12,478 nt of DNA. Origin: Oscillospiraceae bacterium. Lineage in GTDB: Bacteria; Bacillota; Clostridia; Christensenellales; Aristaeellaceae. The notes beneath the pieces were generated by a model. That model saw only the letters and a program-made list of their open reading frames with translations, was not told the DNA's origin and made no database searches. Made by a program: the position numbers and the translations under genes. The stretch spans positions 1 to 12,478 of the forward strand of contig JAISBH010000244.1 in the NCBI GenBank assembly GCA_031266295.1, read 5' to 3'. This document shows positions 6,208 to 12,478 of the stretch, in pieces (the first letter of the stretch is position 1; the number at the start of each line of letters is the position of its first letter).

Positions 6208-7148
6208 TACGCCTTGCCTCCTTCCCCGGCCTGGTAGAACACCCAGAGGTCGCTCGTCTTGAATACCAGCATTGTCACCGCCATGATAATGATGAACAAT
6301 ACCCAAGCGATGGCGCACGCGCTGCCCATCCGCGTGAAGGAGAACGCTTCCCGGTAGAGATAAAACACGTAAAACAAACTCGCGTTGTCTGGGCCGCCGT
6401 TCGTCATGATGTAGGCTTCCGAAAAGACTTGGAACGATCCGATCAATGTCGTGCACAGGTTGAAGAAGAGGGTCGGCGACATCATTGGCAGCGTCACATG
6501 GCGGAAACGCGCCCACGCGCCGCCGCCGTCCAACGACGTCGCCTCATACAGATGCTTGGGCACGTCCTGCAACCCCGCCAGGAATACCACCGTAATGCCC
6601 CCGGTCGTCCACATGCTCATCAGCGACAGCGACGGGATCACGCTGCGCTTGTCGTAGATCCACTTCAAACCCTTCGTATTCAAGCCGATGCCGCGTAATA
6701 CCTGGTTGATCAGACCGAAATCCGGATTGAGCAGCCACAACCAGATCATCGAAATGGCGACCGTCGGAACGATCGTAGGCAGATAAAAGATCGTGCGGAA
6801 CACACTTTTACCGCGAACGGGCTGATTTAGCGCCATCGCCAACAGAAACGCGTAGATGATCTTCATGGGTACGCTCATCAGCACGTACTGCGTCGTCATC
6901 CATAAGGCTTTGTAGAAATAATTATCGCGCCCGGAGAACATACGCGCGTAGTTCTCAAAACCGATGAAGCCCCATTTCCCGCTGATGGTCAAATCGGTAA
7001 ATCCGTAGAACAGGCTCGCGACCATCGGCCCGAGTGTGAACAGCAGGAAACCCAGCGCGGCGGGCAGCGCAAACAGCCATCCCACCCAATTCTCCCGCGC
7101 GGCGTAGGCCGCCTTCCGGGTTTGCGGCTTCGTCCCGGCAACCGTCAT
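6207..7148 (-). CDS. CUT1 sugar ABC transporter permease (MalF/LacF/UgpA type)
   Basis: A 313-aa membrane protein, the first permease of a heterodimeric CUT1 importer. Hydrophobic segments lie at about 22-48, 80-105, 116-140, 166-186, 217-238 and 270-296. The EAA motif is at about 191-216 (LYEATSLDGGGAWARF then HVTLP). The short N-terminal tail before the first helix and the absence of a large P2 loop make it LacF/UgpA-like rather than E. coli MalF-like. The ATG at 7148 follows GGGGAGG by 8 nt; the frame open to 7220 runs through an intercistronic hairpin and is not used. Like most Firmicute CUT1 clusters, no ATPase gene is adjacent, so a shared ATPase is expected. Confidence 0.95.
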   Translation of the reverse strand: MTVAGTKPQTRKAAYAARENWVGWLFALPAALGFLLFTLGPMVASLFYGFTDLTISGKWGFIGFENYARMFSGRDNYFYKALWMTTQYVLMSVPMKIIYAFLLAMALNQPVRGKSVFRTIFYLPTIVPTVAISMIWLWLLNPDFGLINQVLRGIGLNTKGLKWIYDKRSVIPSLSLMSMWTTGGITVVFLAGLQDVPKHLYEATSLDGGGAWARFRHVTLPMMSPTLFFNLCTTLIGSFQVFSEAYIMTNGGPDNASLFYVFYLYREAFSFTRMGSACAIAWVLFIIIMAVTMLVFKTSDLWVFYQAGEGGKA

Positions 7149-7171
7149 GAATCGCGCCTCCCCTCGCAGCC

Positions 7172-7200
7172 GAGGGCGGCGCGATTGCACGCGCCGCCTC
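7172..7200 (-). promoter_or_regulatory. Strong intercistronic hairpin between binding-protein and permease genes
   Basis: A perfect 9-bp GC-rich stem, GGCGGCGCG / CGCGCCGCC (7175-7183 and 7190-7198), has a 6-nt loop and extends across a one-base bulge. No U-tract follows. Such hairpins between SBP and permease genes commonly protect the upstream mRNA and give excess binding protein over channel. A second 6-bp hairpin (CCCTCG/CGAGGG, 7161-7176) overlaps it and touches the SD (7157-7163) of the permease gene, so the two folds are mutually exclusive. Confidence 0.6.
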
Positions 7201-7275
7201 TTTGTGTTACAAGCCGTCAAACGATGCGATCAACCGGTTTCGTCAACCGATCGTAATGGATCTCATGGGATTTCA

Positions 7276-8613
7276 TCAATAGATCCAACCGGCGACCAGC
7301 GCGTTGATCGGATCCGCGATGGAATCCATGGCTTCCTGCGCGGTCATGGAGCCGTTCCACACGTTGTCCAGCGCGGGCCATACCAGCGCGTCGATTTCGG
7401 CGAAGTTCACCACGCAGTTTTCAGGGGAAGGCTCCGCGTGCTCAAACGTGCTCTTCATCACCGCGTCCTGGAAGCCGACCGGACGGCCCGGCGTGCTTTC
7501 CTTGGCCCACAGCGCGATCTTTTCCGGATCGGTGTACCAACTGTTGAGCTGCGGCACCCAAAGGCCTTTGTGCAGCTCGATAACGTTGGCGGGGTTGATG
7601 ATCCAATTGTGCAGCTTCAATGCGGATTCAAGGGATTTGGTGCTCTTGAAGATGATTAGCGATCCGCCATGGAAGAAGCTCTTATATTCCTTGTGAATGG
7701 GCAGAACGCCCACACCCCAGTTGAAATCCTCAGTCAGCGCGAGATCGGCGTGCGTCCAGGAACCCTGTATGCTCATCGCCACGCGGCGGGTTTGGAGCGC
7801 GGTCGCAGTGCCGGGCAGCGTAGAGGAGGCGGCGGGCGTTGGGTGAACGTGGTACACGTTGATCAGGTCTGCCACCTTCTGAATGGCTTCCGCCGCTTCC
7901 GGGCTGTTCAATCCGAAGGCTGCGCCGTCTTCGGTGAGGTACTTGCCGCCGTTGGACAGCACGAAGGGATACCAGCCGTTCCAGCCGGTGGACATCTGAA
8001 TGCCGTACTGCTGAATGTCCTCCGGGTCGAAATCCGGATCCAGCGCATTGCGGCCCGAGCGATCGAACGTCAGCTTCTGCGCGACTTCGACGAACTCGTC
8101 CCATGTCCAGGCGTCCTCGGCCTTCGTGGGCGGAAGCTCCACACCGGCTTCAATGAAAAGGTCGGCATTGTACATCAGGCTCGGGCAAACGCTGGCCTGG
8201 TATGGGCCCGCGCTCTCGCTCTCCGACCATTTCCACCAGCAGTAATCCGCCACGTCGTCCGCGGAGACGCTGGGATCGAGTTCGGCGATCTCGTAATAGT
8301 TGTAGATGAGGCCGTCCTTGCCTAATTGGATCTTCCAGGGTCCGGAATAACACACGTCGGGCGCCTCGTTGGCGGCGATCATGGCGTTGAGCTTGGTTAC
8401 AAAATCGTCCGGGATGTGCAGGCGTTCCACCTTGATGTTGGGATTCGCCTTCTCAAATTCCGTGATGGCGGTGTCCACGCCTTCCTTTTCCGCGCCGCTG
8501 CCCCAATATGCGAAGCGCAGATTCACGGTCTCCTCCGCGCTTGCGGTCAGGGCGAATCCGGCGGGCGTCAGTACGAACAGGACGACGAGCAGGGCGACGA
8601 TCCGTTTTGACAT
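7276..8613 (-). CDS. Extracellular sugar-binding protein of the CUT1 importer (SBP family 1)
   Basis: A 445-aa solute-binding protein that should capture the oligosaccharide outside the membrane and hand it to the two permeases. The N-terminus has a classic Sec signal: basic MSKR, a hydrophobic core to about residue 22, and a type I cleavage site ASA|EE after residue 26. There is no lipobox cysteine, which is unusual for a Firmicute CUT1 binding protein. The mature start NLRFAYWGSG, then ITEFEKANPNIKVE and the LNAMIAANEAPDV helix, are family hallmarks. Later parts include GVGVLPI and GGSLIIFKSTK, also typical. The ATG at 8613 is preceded by AGAGGAGG with 9 nt spacing. It is the first gene after the regulators and is followed by a 127-bp hairpin-rich gap. 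Confidence 0.95.
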   Translation of the reverse strand: MSKRIVALLVVLFVLTPAGFALTASAEETVNLRFAYWGSGAEKEGVDTAITEFEKANPNIKVERLHIPDDFVTKLNAMIAANEAPDVCYSGPWKIQLGKDGLIYNYYEIAELDPSVSADDVADYCWWKWSESESAGPYQASVCPSLMYNADLFIEAGVELPPTKAEDAWTWDEFVEVAQKLTFDRSGRNALDPDFDPEDIQQYGIQMSTGWNGWYPFVLSNGGKYLTEDGAAFGLNSPEAAEAIQKVADLINVYHVHPTPAASSTLPGTATALQTRRVAMSIQGSWTHADLALTEDFNWGVGVLPIHKEYKSFFHGGSLIIFKSTKSLESALKLHNWIINPANVIELHKGLWVPQLNSWYTDPEKIALWAKESTPGRPVGFQDAVMKSTFEHAEPSPENCVVNFAEIDALVWPALDNVWNGSMTAQEAMDSIADPINALVAGWIY

Positions 8614-8775
8614 AGCGGCAAACCTCCTCTTCCAACAGGAACAAAATGGGGATCAACGGGAATGCATCCGTTGATACCATGCTACCCCGCGCGGAGCGTC
8701 ACCGCAACCCACCTTCTCTTCGGATGCTTGTCGTTTGTTCGGGATTCTCCTCACACCCTCATATTGCGCGTCGTG
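8614..8775 (-). promoter_or_regulatory. Upstream region of the transport/hydrolase operon with an operator-like inverted repeat
   Basis: This 162-bp gap separates the kinase stop from the binding-protein ATG. It contains a perfect 8-bp inverted repeat, ATCAACGG (8652-8659) and CCGTTGAT (8668-8675), around an 8-nt spacer. A weak promoter candidate on the minus strand just upstream is TTGCGG-N17-TAGCAT, ending about 8 bp before the repeat. No intrinsic terminator after the kinase gene was found, so read-through from the regulators is possible. An operator or 5' UTR hairpin role for the repeat is inferred. Confidence 0.4.
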
Positions 8776-10674
8776 TCAGACGGCGGATTCCGCCGCCGGG
8801 ACTTCCGCCCGGATACGCGCCGTCACGCGGCAGCCGCTGCCGGGCGCGCCGTCTATGTTGAGTCCGTACCCTTCGCCGTACATGAGCGCGATGCGGTTGT
8901 GCGTGTTGTATAAGCCGATGGACACGCGCTTGTCCGCCAAGATACGGGCCGCTTTATCCGGCGGGATGCCTTTACCGTTGTCCTCCACGACGGCAATCAG
9001 ATCCGTTCCATCCAACCGCGCCCGGATGCGAATCTCCCCGCCGCCGCTCCGGCCGCCGAAACCGTGCAGTATACTATTCTCTAATAAAGGTTGCAAGAAG
9101 AGCTTGGGCACGAGGCAGTCCAGGCATTCCGGCGCGACGTCCCATTCCACATTGAAAAGGCCTTCAAAGCGCGAATGCATCAGGAACAGGTATTGCTCCA
9201 GCCATTCCATGTCCTCGCGCAGCGGCGTGACGGGGCGTGTGGAATCGCTTGTGTAGCGCAGCATACGCGAAAGCGTCACGACCAGCCGGCTGGCTTCCTT
9301 GCCGCGTCCCGCCAGTACGCTCCAGTTAATGACATTGAGCGTATTGTAAAGGAAATGCGGGTTGAACTGCATCATCAGCGTGGTTAGGCGCGCCTCCTGC
9401 TCGCCGATGCGCGCCTTGTAGTTTTCGTCGATCAGACGGCGAAGCGTCTCGCTCATGGCGTTGACGTTTTCGACCAGCGCGCTGAATTCGTCGCAGCGGG
9501 ATTCGTCGATCCGCGCGGAATAATCGCCCGCCTTCACGGCGTCGACGCCTTGGCTGACGCTGCGGATGCGCCGGGTGAGCATACGTATGGAAAGACCTGT
9601 CGCCAGCAGCGTCGTCAGCGCCATCACCAGCATGATGCCCAGCATGTTGACGTACAGTCCGCGCGATAAGTCCTCCGCCAGCGCGTTCACCGAAAAGGCG
9701 GACACGGTGAGCCATCCCGTCCTCATCGACTGGTCATAGCACAGCGCCATCGGACTGCCGTCCGCTGCGACGCCCCGCAGCATTCCTGTGCCTGTCGACT
9801 GCATTTCGGGCAGATAGCCGGAAATATCAAGCGCTTCGCCGCCGGTGTAGACTAGCGTCTCCCCCTCCGGAGTCACCATACACACGACGCTTCCAGGCAC
9901 AGCGGCGGCGGTCGCCTCCAAGCGATCCTTGAAATACGCCTCGTTGAGCATCACCATCAGCACGGCGTCCTGATCCGTTTCCAGCCGCCAGCCGATGCTG
10001 GAATCGTCCACATACCGCAGATTCAGCAGCCGGGCGCAGGCGAACGTCGACTTCCGGTGATGAAACGGCTCCATCGCCTTGGACGACAGCCAAGCGATAC
10101 CGCCGTTTTTCTCCCATACGTCTTGGAACACGTCGCTCTGAAAAAAAACTCCGAACTGCGCCAAGCGCGTCCAATTCATCACATACGAATAAGCGGGTGT
10201 GATGATCTCCACCTGCTGAACGCTGGGCAGGCTGCCGAAATATTTGAGTAGGATTTTGTGGATGGCCTCCTCGGTTTCCCGGCGGTTCACCGGGTCGGAC
10301 ATCATCGGGTCGGAAAAGACCGTGAACAGTTCCCGATCGACCAGTATGTTCATCGACACATCATGCAGCGTCGCGAGATCCAATTCCGTGCGCTCGTTGT
10401 TGACGCGCAGCAATTGATACATGCTTTGGCGGGTGGTTTCCGTGAGCGTTTCCCGACTGCGCAGGTAGAATTGACGCGCGAGCAGGCATTGCGGCGCGAG
10501 CGAGAGCAGCAGGATCACGACGAGCGTCTTTACGCGAATACTGAGCCGTTTCGTCCACCGTTCCATCCATTGTTTCGCCCATCGCTTCACCGAGCGATCT
10601 GTCCGTCGCGTGATTCTTAATGGAAACCGAAGGGGAACGCGGCGTCGAACGCGGTCAACCATGATACGCGCCAT
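8776..10674 (-). CDS. Sensor histidine kinase, YesM type
   Basis: About 632 aa. A first membrane helix (about 49-66) is followed by a roughly 275-residue extracellular domain resembling dCache/YesM sensors, and a second helix (about 340-365). A HAMP linker (about 366-420) leads to the His_kinase domain with QFNPHFLYNTLN and phospho-acceptor H440. The HATPase_c domain has N box LLENSILHG (N533), DNGKGI (565-570) and SIGLYNTHNRI (585-595). It should sense a sugar, or the binding protein with its sugar, and phosphorylate the adjacent regulator. The start is uncertain. ATG 10674 (used here) and 10662 both overlap the regulator's end, and both give a long arginine-rich N-terminus. An internal ATG at 10566 gives MERWTKRLSIRVKT before the helix, which looks more like typical YesM proteins but has a poor ribosome binding site. 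Confidence 0.92.
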   Translation of the reverse strand: MARIMVDRVRRRVPLRFPLRITRRTDRSVKRWAKQWMERWTKRLSIRVKTLVVILLLSLAPQCLLARQFYLRSRETLTETTRQSMYQLLRVNNERTELDLATLHDVSMNILVDRELFTVFSDPMMSDPVNRRETEEAIHKILLKYFGSLPSVQQVEIITPAYSYVMNWTRLAQFGVFFQSDVFQDVWEKNGGIAWLSSKAMEPFHHRKSTFACARLLNLRYVDDSSIGWRLETDQDAVLMVMLNEAYFKDRLEATAAAVPGSVVCMVTPEGETLVYTGGEALDISGYLPEMQSTGTGMLRGVAADGSPMALCYDQSMRTGWLTVSAFSVNALAEDLSRGLYVNMLGIMLVMALTTLLATGLSIRMLTRRIRSVSQGVDAVKAGDYSARIDESRCDEFSALVENVNAMSETLRRLIDENYKARIGEQEARLTTLMMQFNPHFLYNTLNVINWSVLAGRGKEASRLVVTLSRMLRYTSDSTRPVTPLREDMEWLEQYLFLMHSRFEGLFNVEWDVAPECLDCLVPKLFLQPLLENSILHGFGGRSGGGEIRIRARLDGTDLIAVVEDNGKGIPPDKAARILADKRVSIGLYNTHNRIALMYGEGYGLNIDGAPGSGCRVTARIRAEVPAAESAV

Positions 10675-12199
10675 CCTGTTCCACCGGGGTGTTTCTGCGG
10701 TATTGATCCGGCGTGATCCCATAATGCTTCTTGAAGGTTTTCGTAAACGTGGCTGCGTTCGGGTAGCCTACGCGACGGCCCACCGCCGCGGCGTAATGCC
10801 GCGTTTCCCGGAGCAGTTTCGCCGCCCGCGCCATTCTAAGTGCGGTCAGATAGTCGGAGAACGTCATCCCCACGATCGCCTTGAACTGTTCGGAAAAATA
10901 GGTAGGGTTATAATGGAACTTCGCCGCCGCGGCGGAGAGCGTCACATCCTGGTGATAGTGCGCTTGGAGCCATGCGAGGGCCTCGCCAAACACGCCGTCC
11001 CGGGCTTTGCGGCCCGACAGCGCGTCCGCGGCGGCGTCCAGCAGATGCAATGCCGTTCGTTCCGCCTCATCGACGGAATTGCATTCCAATAACGCGCTGT
11101 CCGCTTGGGCGAGTGCGGCATGGGCGTCAGCTTTCGCCAATGGAAGCCCCGAAAACAGGTTTAGGAAGAGATACAGGAGGGTTTCTTTGTAGCGACTGGG
11201 CAGCATGCGCGAGTTGCGCAACGCGTTCAGCGATTCTCGGAGCCGTCCGTGCGCGCTGTCGCGGTTCCCGGACGTCAACAACGCCGACAGCTCGCGGGCG
11301 GTCTCCGCGCGGAGTTCGCTGTGACGCAGGATAAAAACGGATTGATGCGGCGGCAGTTCGATTAACGCCGAAGTCGGTTCGTAAAACCGCATGGCGGCGG
11401 CTGTGCGCGCGGCGTTGTAGACGTGGGGCAGCCGATCCAGGAAATCCATATTCGCCCAGGATACCCCGACTGCGCAATCCGGGCTGCCCGCATTGTGCAG
11501 CATCCGCGCGACGCCCGCCAAGGCGTTCCGAGCCGACGGCCACGTCGCTGGCTCGCACGTCGCCACTGCGACCAATGCCCCTTCGTCCACGGGCGATACG
11601 GATACCGCTGCCGGGCCGAACATCTTCAATTGCGCCCGCAGATCGAACTGCGCGGCCTGACGTGCTTCCGGGGACGGCCATCGCCCGCCTGGCAGCGTCA
11701 CCGCGACGAACCCGGACGGACCCGCACCAAACAGCGTCCGCATTTCGTCGCGATCTCGCAGCGGCAGATCGTCTGTCAGGAACAGGTACATGTGATTTTC
11801 CACCGTATCCAAACTGAGCGGCGCGGGCGTCTCCAAACGGGATTCCATGCGGCGCAGGCATTCCAACAATTCTTCGGTCGATACGGGCTTGAGCAGATAA
11901 TCGTCCGCGCCCAATGCGACGCAGCGTTTGGCGTAATCGAACCGATCGTACGCGCTGAGCGCGGCGATGCGCATATCGGGCCAAGCGATCTTCGCCCGCT
12001 CAATGAACGATAGGCCGTCCATCTTGGGCATGCGTATGTCCGTGAGCGCTAGGTCGATGCGCACGGAAGACAGCAGACGCAGAGCGTCTTCGCCATTCTC
12101 CGCCTCAAAGAGCAGATAATCTGGTTTCAGCGTTCTCAAGAGCGCGGACATCCCGTTGCGGTGCCCGGCTTCGTCGTCCACGATCAACAGTCGGTACAT
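10655..12199 (-). CDS. Response regulator with AraC-type DNA-binding domain, YesN type
   Basis: A 514-aa cytoplasmic regulator. The receiver domain (about 1-120) starts MYRLLIVDDE with the acidic pair D8/D9, phospho-acceptor D54 in LALTDIRMPKMDG, S82 and K104 in YLLKP. A long middle region of no clear family follows. The last 110 residues form an AraC double helix-turn-helix: the first around DVTLSAAAAKFHYNPTYFSE, the second around VGYPNAATFTKTFKKHYG, ending in the family's TPDQYR. It likely activates the downstream transporter/hydrolase genes once phosphorylated by the neighbouring kinase. The ATG at 12199 is chosen because AGGAAGGGG lies 6 nt upstream; the ATG at 12205 directly abuts that SD, and the one at 12244 lacks one. 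The 3' end overlaps the kinase gene by up to 20 bp, implying coupled translation. Confidence 0.94.
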   Translation of the reverse strand: MYRLLIVDDEAGHRNGMSALLRTLKPDYLLFEAENGEDALRLLSSVRIDLALTDIRMPKMDGLSFIERAKIAWPDMRIAALSAYDRFDYAKRCVALGADDYLLKPVSTEELLECLRRMESRLETPAPLSLDTVENHMYLFLTDDLPLRDRDEMRTLFGAGPSGFVAVTLPGGRWPSPEARQAAQFDLRAQLKMFGPAAVSVSPVDEGALVAVATCEPATWPSARNALAGVARMLHNAGSPDCAVGVSWANMDFLDRLPHVYNAARTAAAMRFYEPTSALIELPPHQSVFILRHSELRAETARELSALLTSGNRDSAHGRLRESLNALRNSRMLPSRYKETLLYLFLNLFSGLPLAKADAHAALAQADSALLECNSVDEAERTALHLLDAAADALSGRKARDGVFGEALAWLQAHYHQDVTLSAAAAKFHYNPTYFSEQFKAIVGMTFSDYLTALRMARAAKLLRETRHYAAAVGRRVGYPNAATFTKTFKKHYGITPDQYRRNTPVEQDGAYHG

Positions 12200-12244
12200 A
12201 CCCATCCCCTTCCTGAATAAGACGAGACGGGGGATGAAATTCAT

Positions 12245-12422
12245 TCGGGTCGGGAAGCTTCCGGAGCGCAGCGGGCGGAATACGTCCCAATTTCTATACT
12301 GTGTATGTATCTGTTACCTTTTGACCGCCAAACTCAACCTTCAGTTACACGTTGAATAGCGAAGAACCATTTTTCTCAAAAATCCGGACAGACTAACGGA
12401 CGCTGAGAAAGCGAAACAGGAA
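12245..12422 (-). other. Upstream region of the regulator gene
   Basis: There is no gene here. The regulator's promoter should lie between the terminator at 12423-12441 and the ATG at 12199, but I found no convincing -35/-10 pair on the minus strand. TATAGA near 12290 has no acceptable -35. A perfect 10-bp palindrome GGAAGCTTCC is at 12253-12262, and the nested inverted repeat at 12372-12410 is listed separately. Confidence 0.4.
12372..12410. repeat. Nested inverted repeat upstream of the regulator gene
   Basis: The outer arms TTTCTCA (12372-12378) and TGAGAAA (12404-12410) are perfect complements. The inner arms TCCG (12383-12386) and CGGA (12397-12400) are also complementary, with a 10-nt loop. 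The element is separated by 12 bp from the next hairpin (12423-12441). It could be a fold in RNA or an intergenic repeat unit. No function is assigned. Confidence 0.5.
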
Positions 12423-12441
12423 AGAACCCCTTCGGGGTTCT
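12417..12441 (-). terminator. Intrinsic terminator for a minus-strand gene beyond the right edge
   Basis: A perfect 8-bp stem, AGAACCCC / GGGGTTCT (12423-12430 and 12434-12441), has a 3-nt loop. On the minus strand it is followed by TTTCCT (12422-12417) and then TGTTTCG. It probably ends transcription of the gene upstream of the two-component system, which would make the regulator gene the first of its transcription unit. Confidence 0.65.
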
Positions 12442-12478
12442 GCAGATACGCGCCCGCTTCACGCTGCACGCCGCTACT

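Noticed and set aside
7669..8325. 218-codon plus-strand ORF opposite the binding-protein gene
   Set aside because: Antisense shadow of the SBP gene, with no ribosome binding site or family resemblance.
8690..8760. Imperfect direct repeats (CCGAA spaced about 19 bp on the minus strand) as AraC-type binding sites upstream of the SBP gene
   Set aside because: The match is only five bases and the spacing does not fit a standard two-half-site pattern; it is likely chance.
11127..11984. 285-codon minus-strand ORF inside the regulator gene
   Set aside because: It is an alternative frame of the response regulator with extreme Arg/Ala/Gly content. The regulator frame carries intact REC and AraC motifs.
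12285..12330. TATAGA-containing promoter for the regulator gene on the minus strand
   Set aside because: No -35 element at 15-19 bp upstream matches TTGACA in more than three positions.
1..12478. CRISPR array, insertion sequences or phage genes
   Set aside because: No regularly spaced direct repeats, transposase motifs or terminal inverted repeats were seen, and all long ORFs are explained by transport, regulation, hydrolase or ABC-F genes.

Overview
The window looks like a chromosomal stretch from a moderately GC-rich Firmicute (class Clostridia or a relative). This is inferred from strong AGGAGG-type ribosome binding sites, a tRNA-Ser with an encoded CCA end, a YesM/YesN-type two-component pair driving a CUT1 sugar importer, and an ABC-F ribosomal-protection-type ATPase behind a long structured leader. 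I cannot name a genus. All seven genes of the main cluster and the ABC-F gene read on the minus strand; only the tRNA reads on the plus strand.

Right to centre (12199 down to 2434): response regulator (REC + AraC), sensor kinase (dCache-like + HAMP + His_kinase), extracellular sugar-binding protein, two CUT1 permeases, a DUF2961/GH172 hydrolase and a GH32 beta-fructofuranosidase. From the binding protein onward the genes are spaced or overlapped like one operon, with a hairpin-rich gap between the binding protein and the first permease. No ATPase subunit is encoded, so a shared MsiK/UgpC-type ATPase elsewhere is presumably used. The hydrolases have no signal peptides and should act in the cytoplasm on imported small sugars. 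GH172 was founded on an alpha-fructofuranosidase that handles difructose dianhydride I, and GH32 cleaves beta-fructosides. The best reading is therefore a sensing, import and two-enzyme degradation system for difructose dianhydride (caramel-type) or related fructo-oligosaccharides. That is the main biological hypothesis of the window.

Left (1 to about 2450): an antibiotic-resistance-type ABC-F gene (1563 to 70) is preceded by a near-consensus promoter (TTGACT-N17-TATAAT) and a leader of about 174 nt. The leader ends in a perfect 10-bp hairpin that takes in the ribosome binding site and is followed at once by a U-rich tract abutting the ATG, so it looks like an attenuator. A tRNA-Ser(GCU) with its own promoter and terminator lies between this gene and the fructan cluster. 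The spacers on both sides of the tRNA contain no convincing gene, but they hold two short coding-like stretches and one elaborate nested dyad.

The right edge (12245-12478) holds no gene. It carries two tandem inverted-repeat structures, one of them a good intrinsic terminator for a minus-strand gene lying beyond the window.
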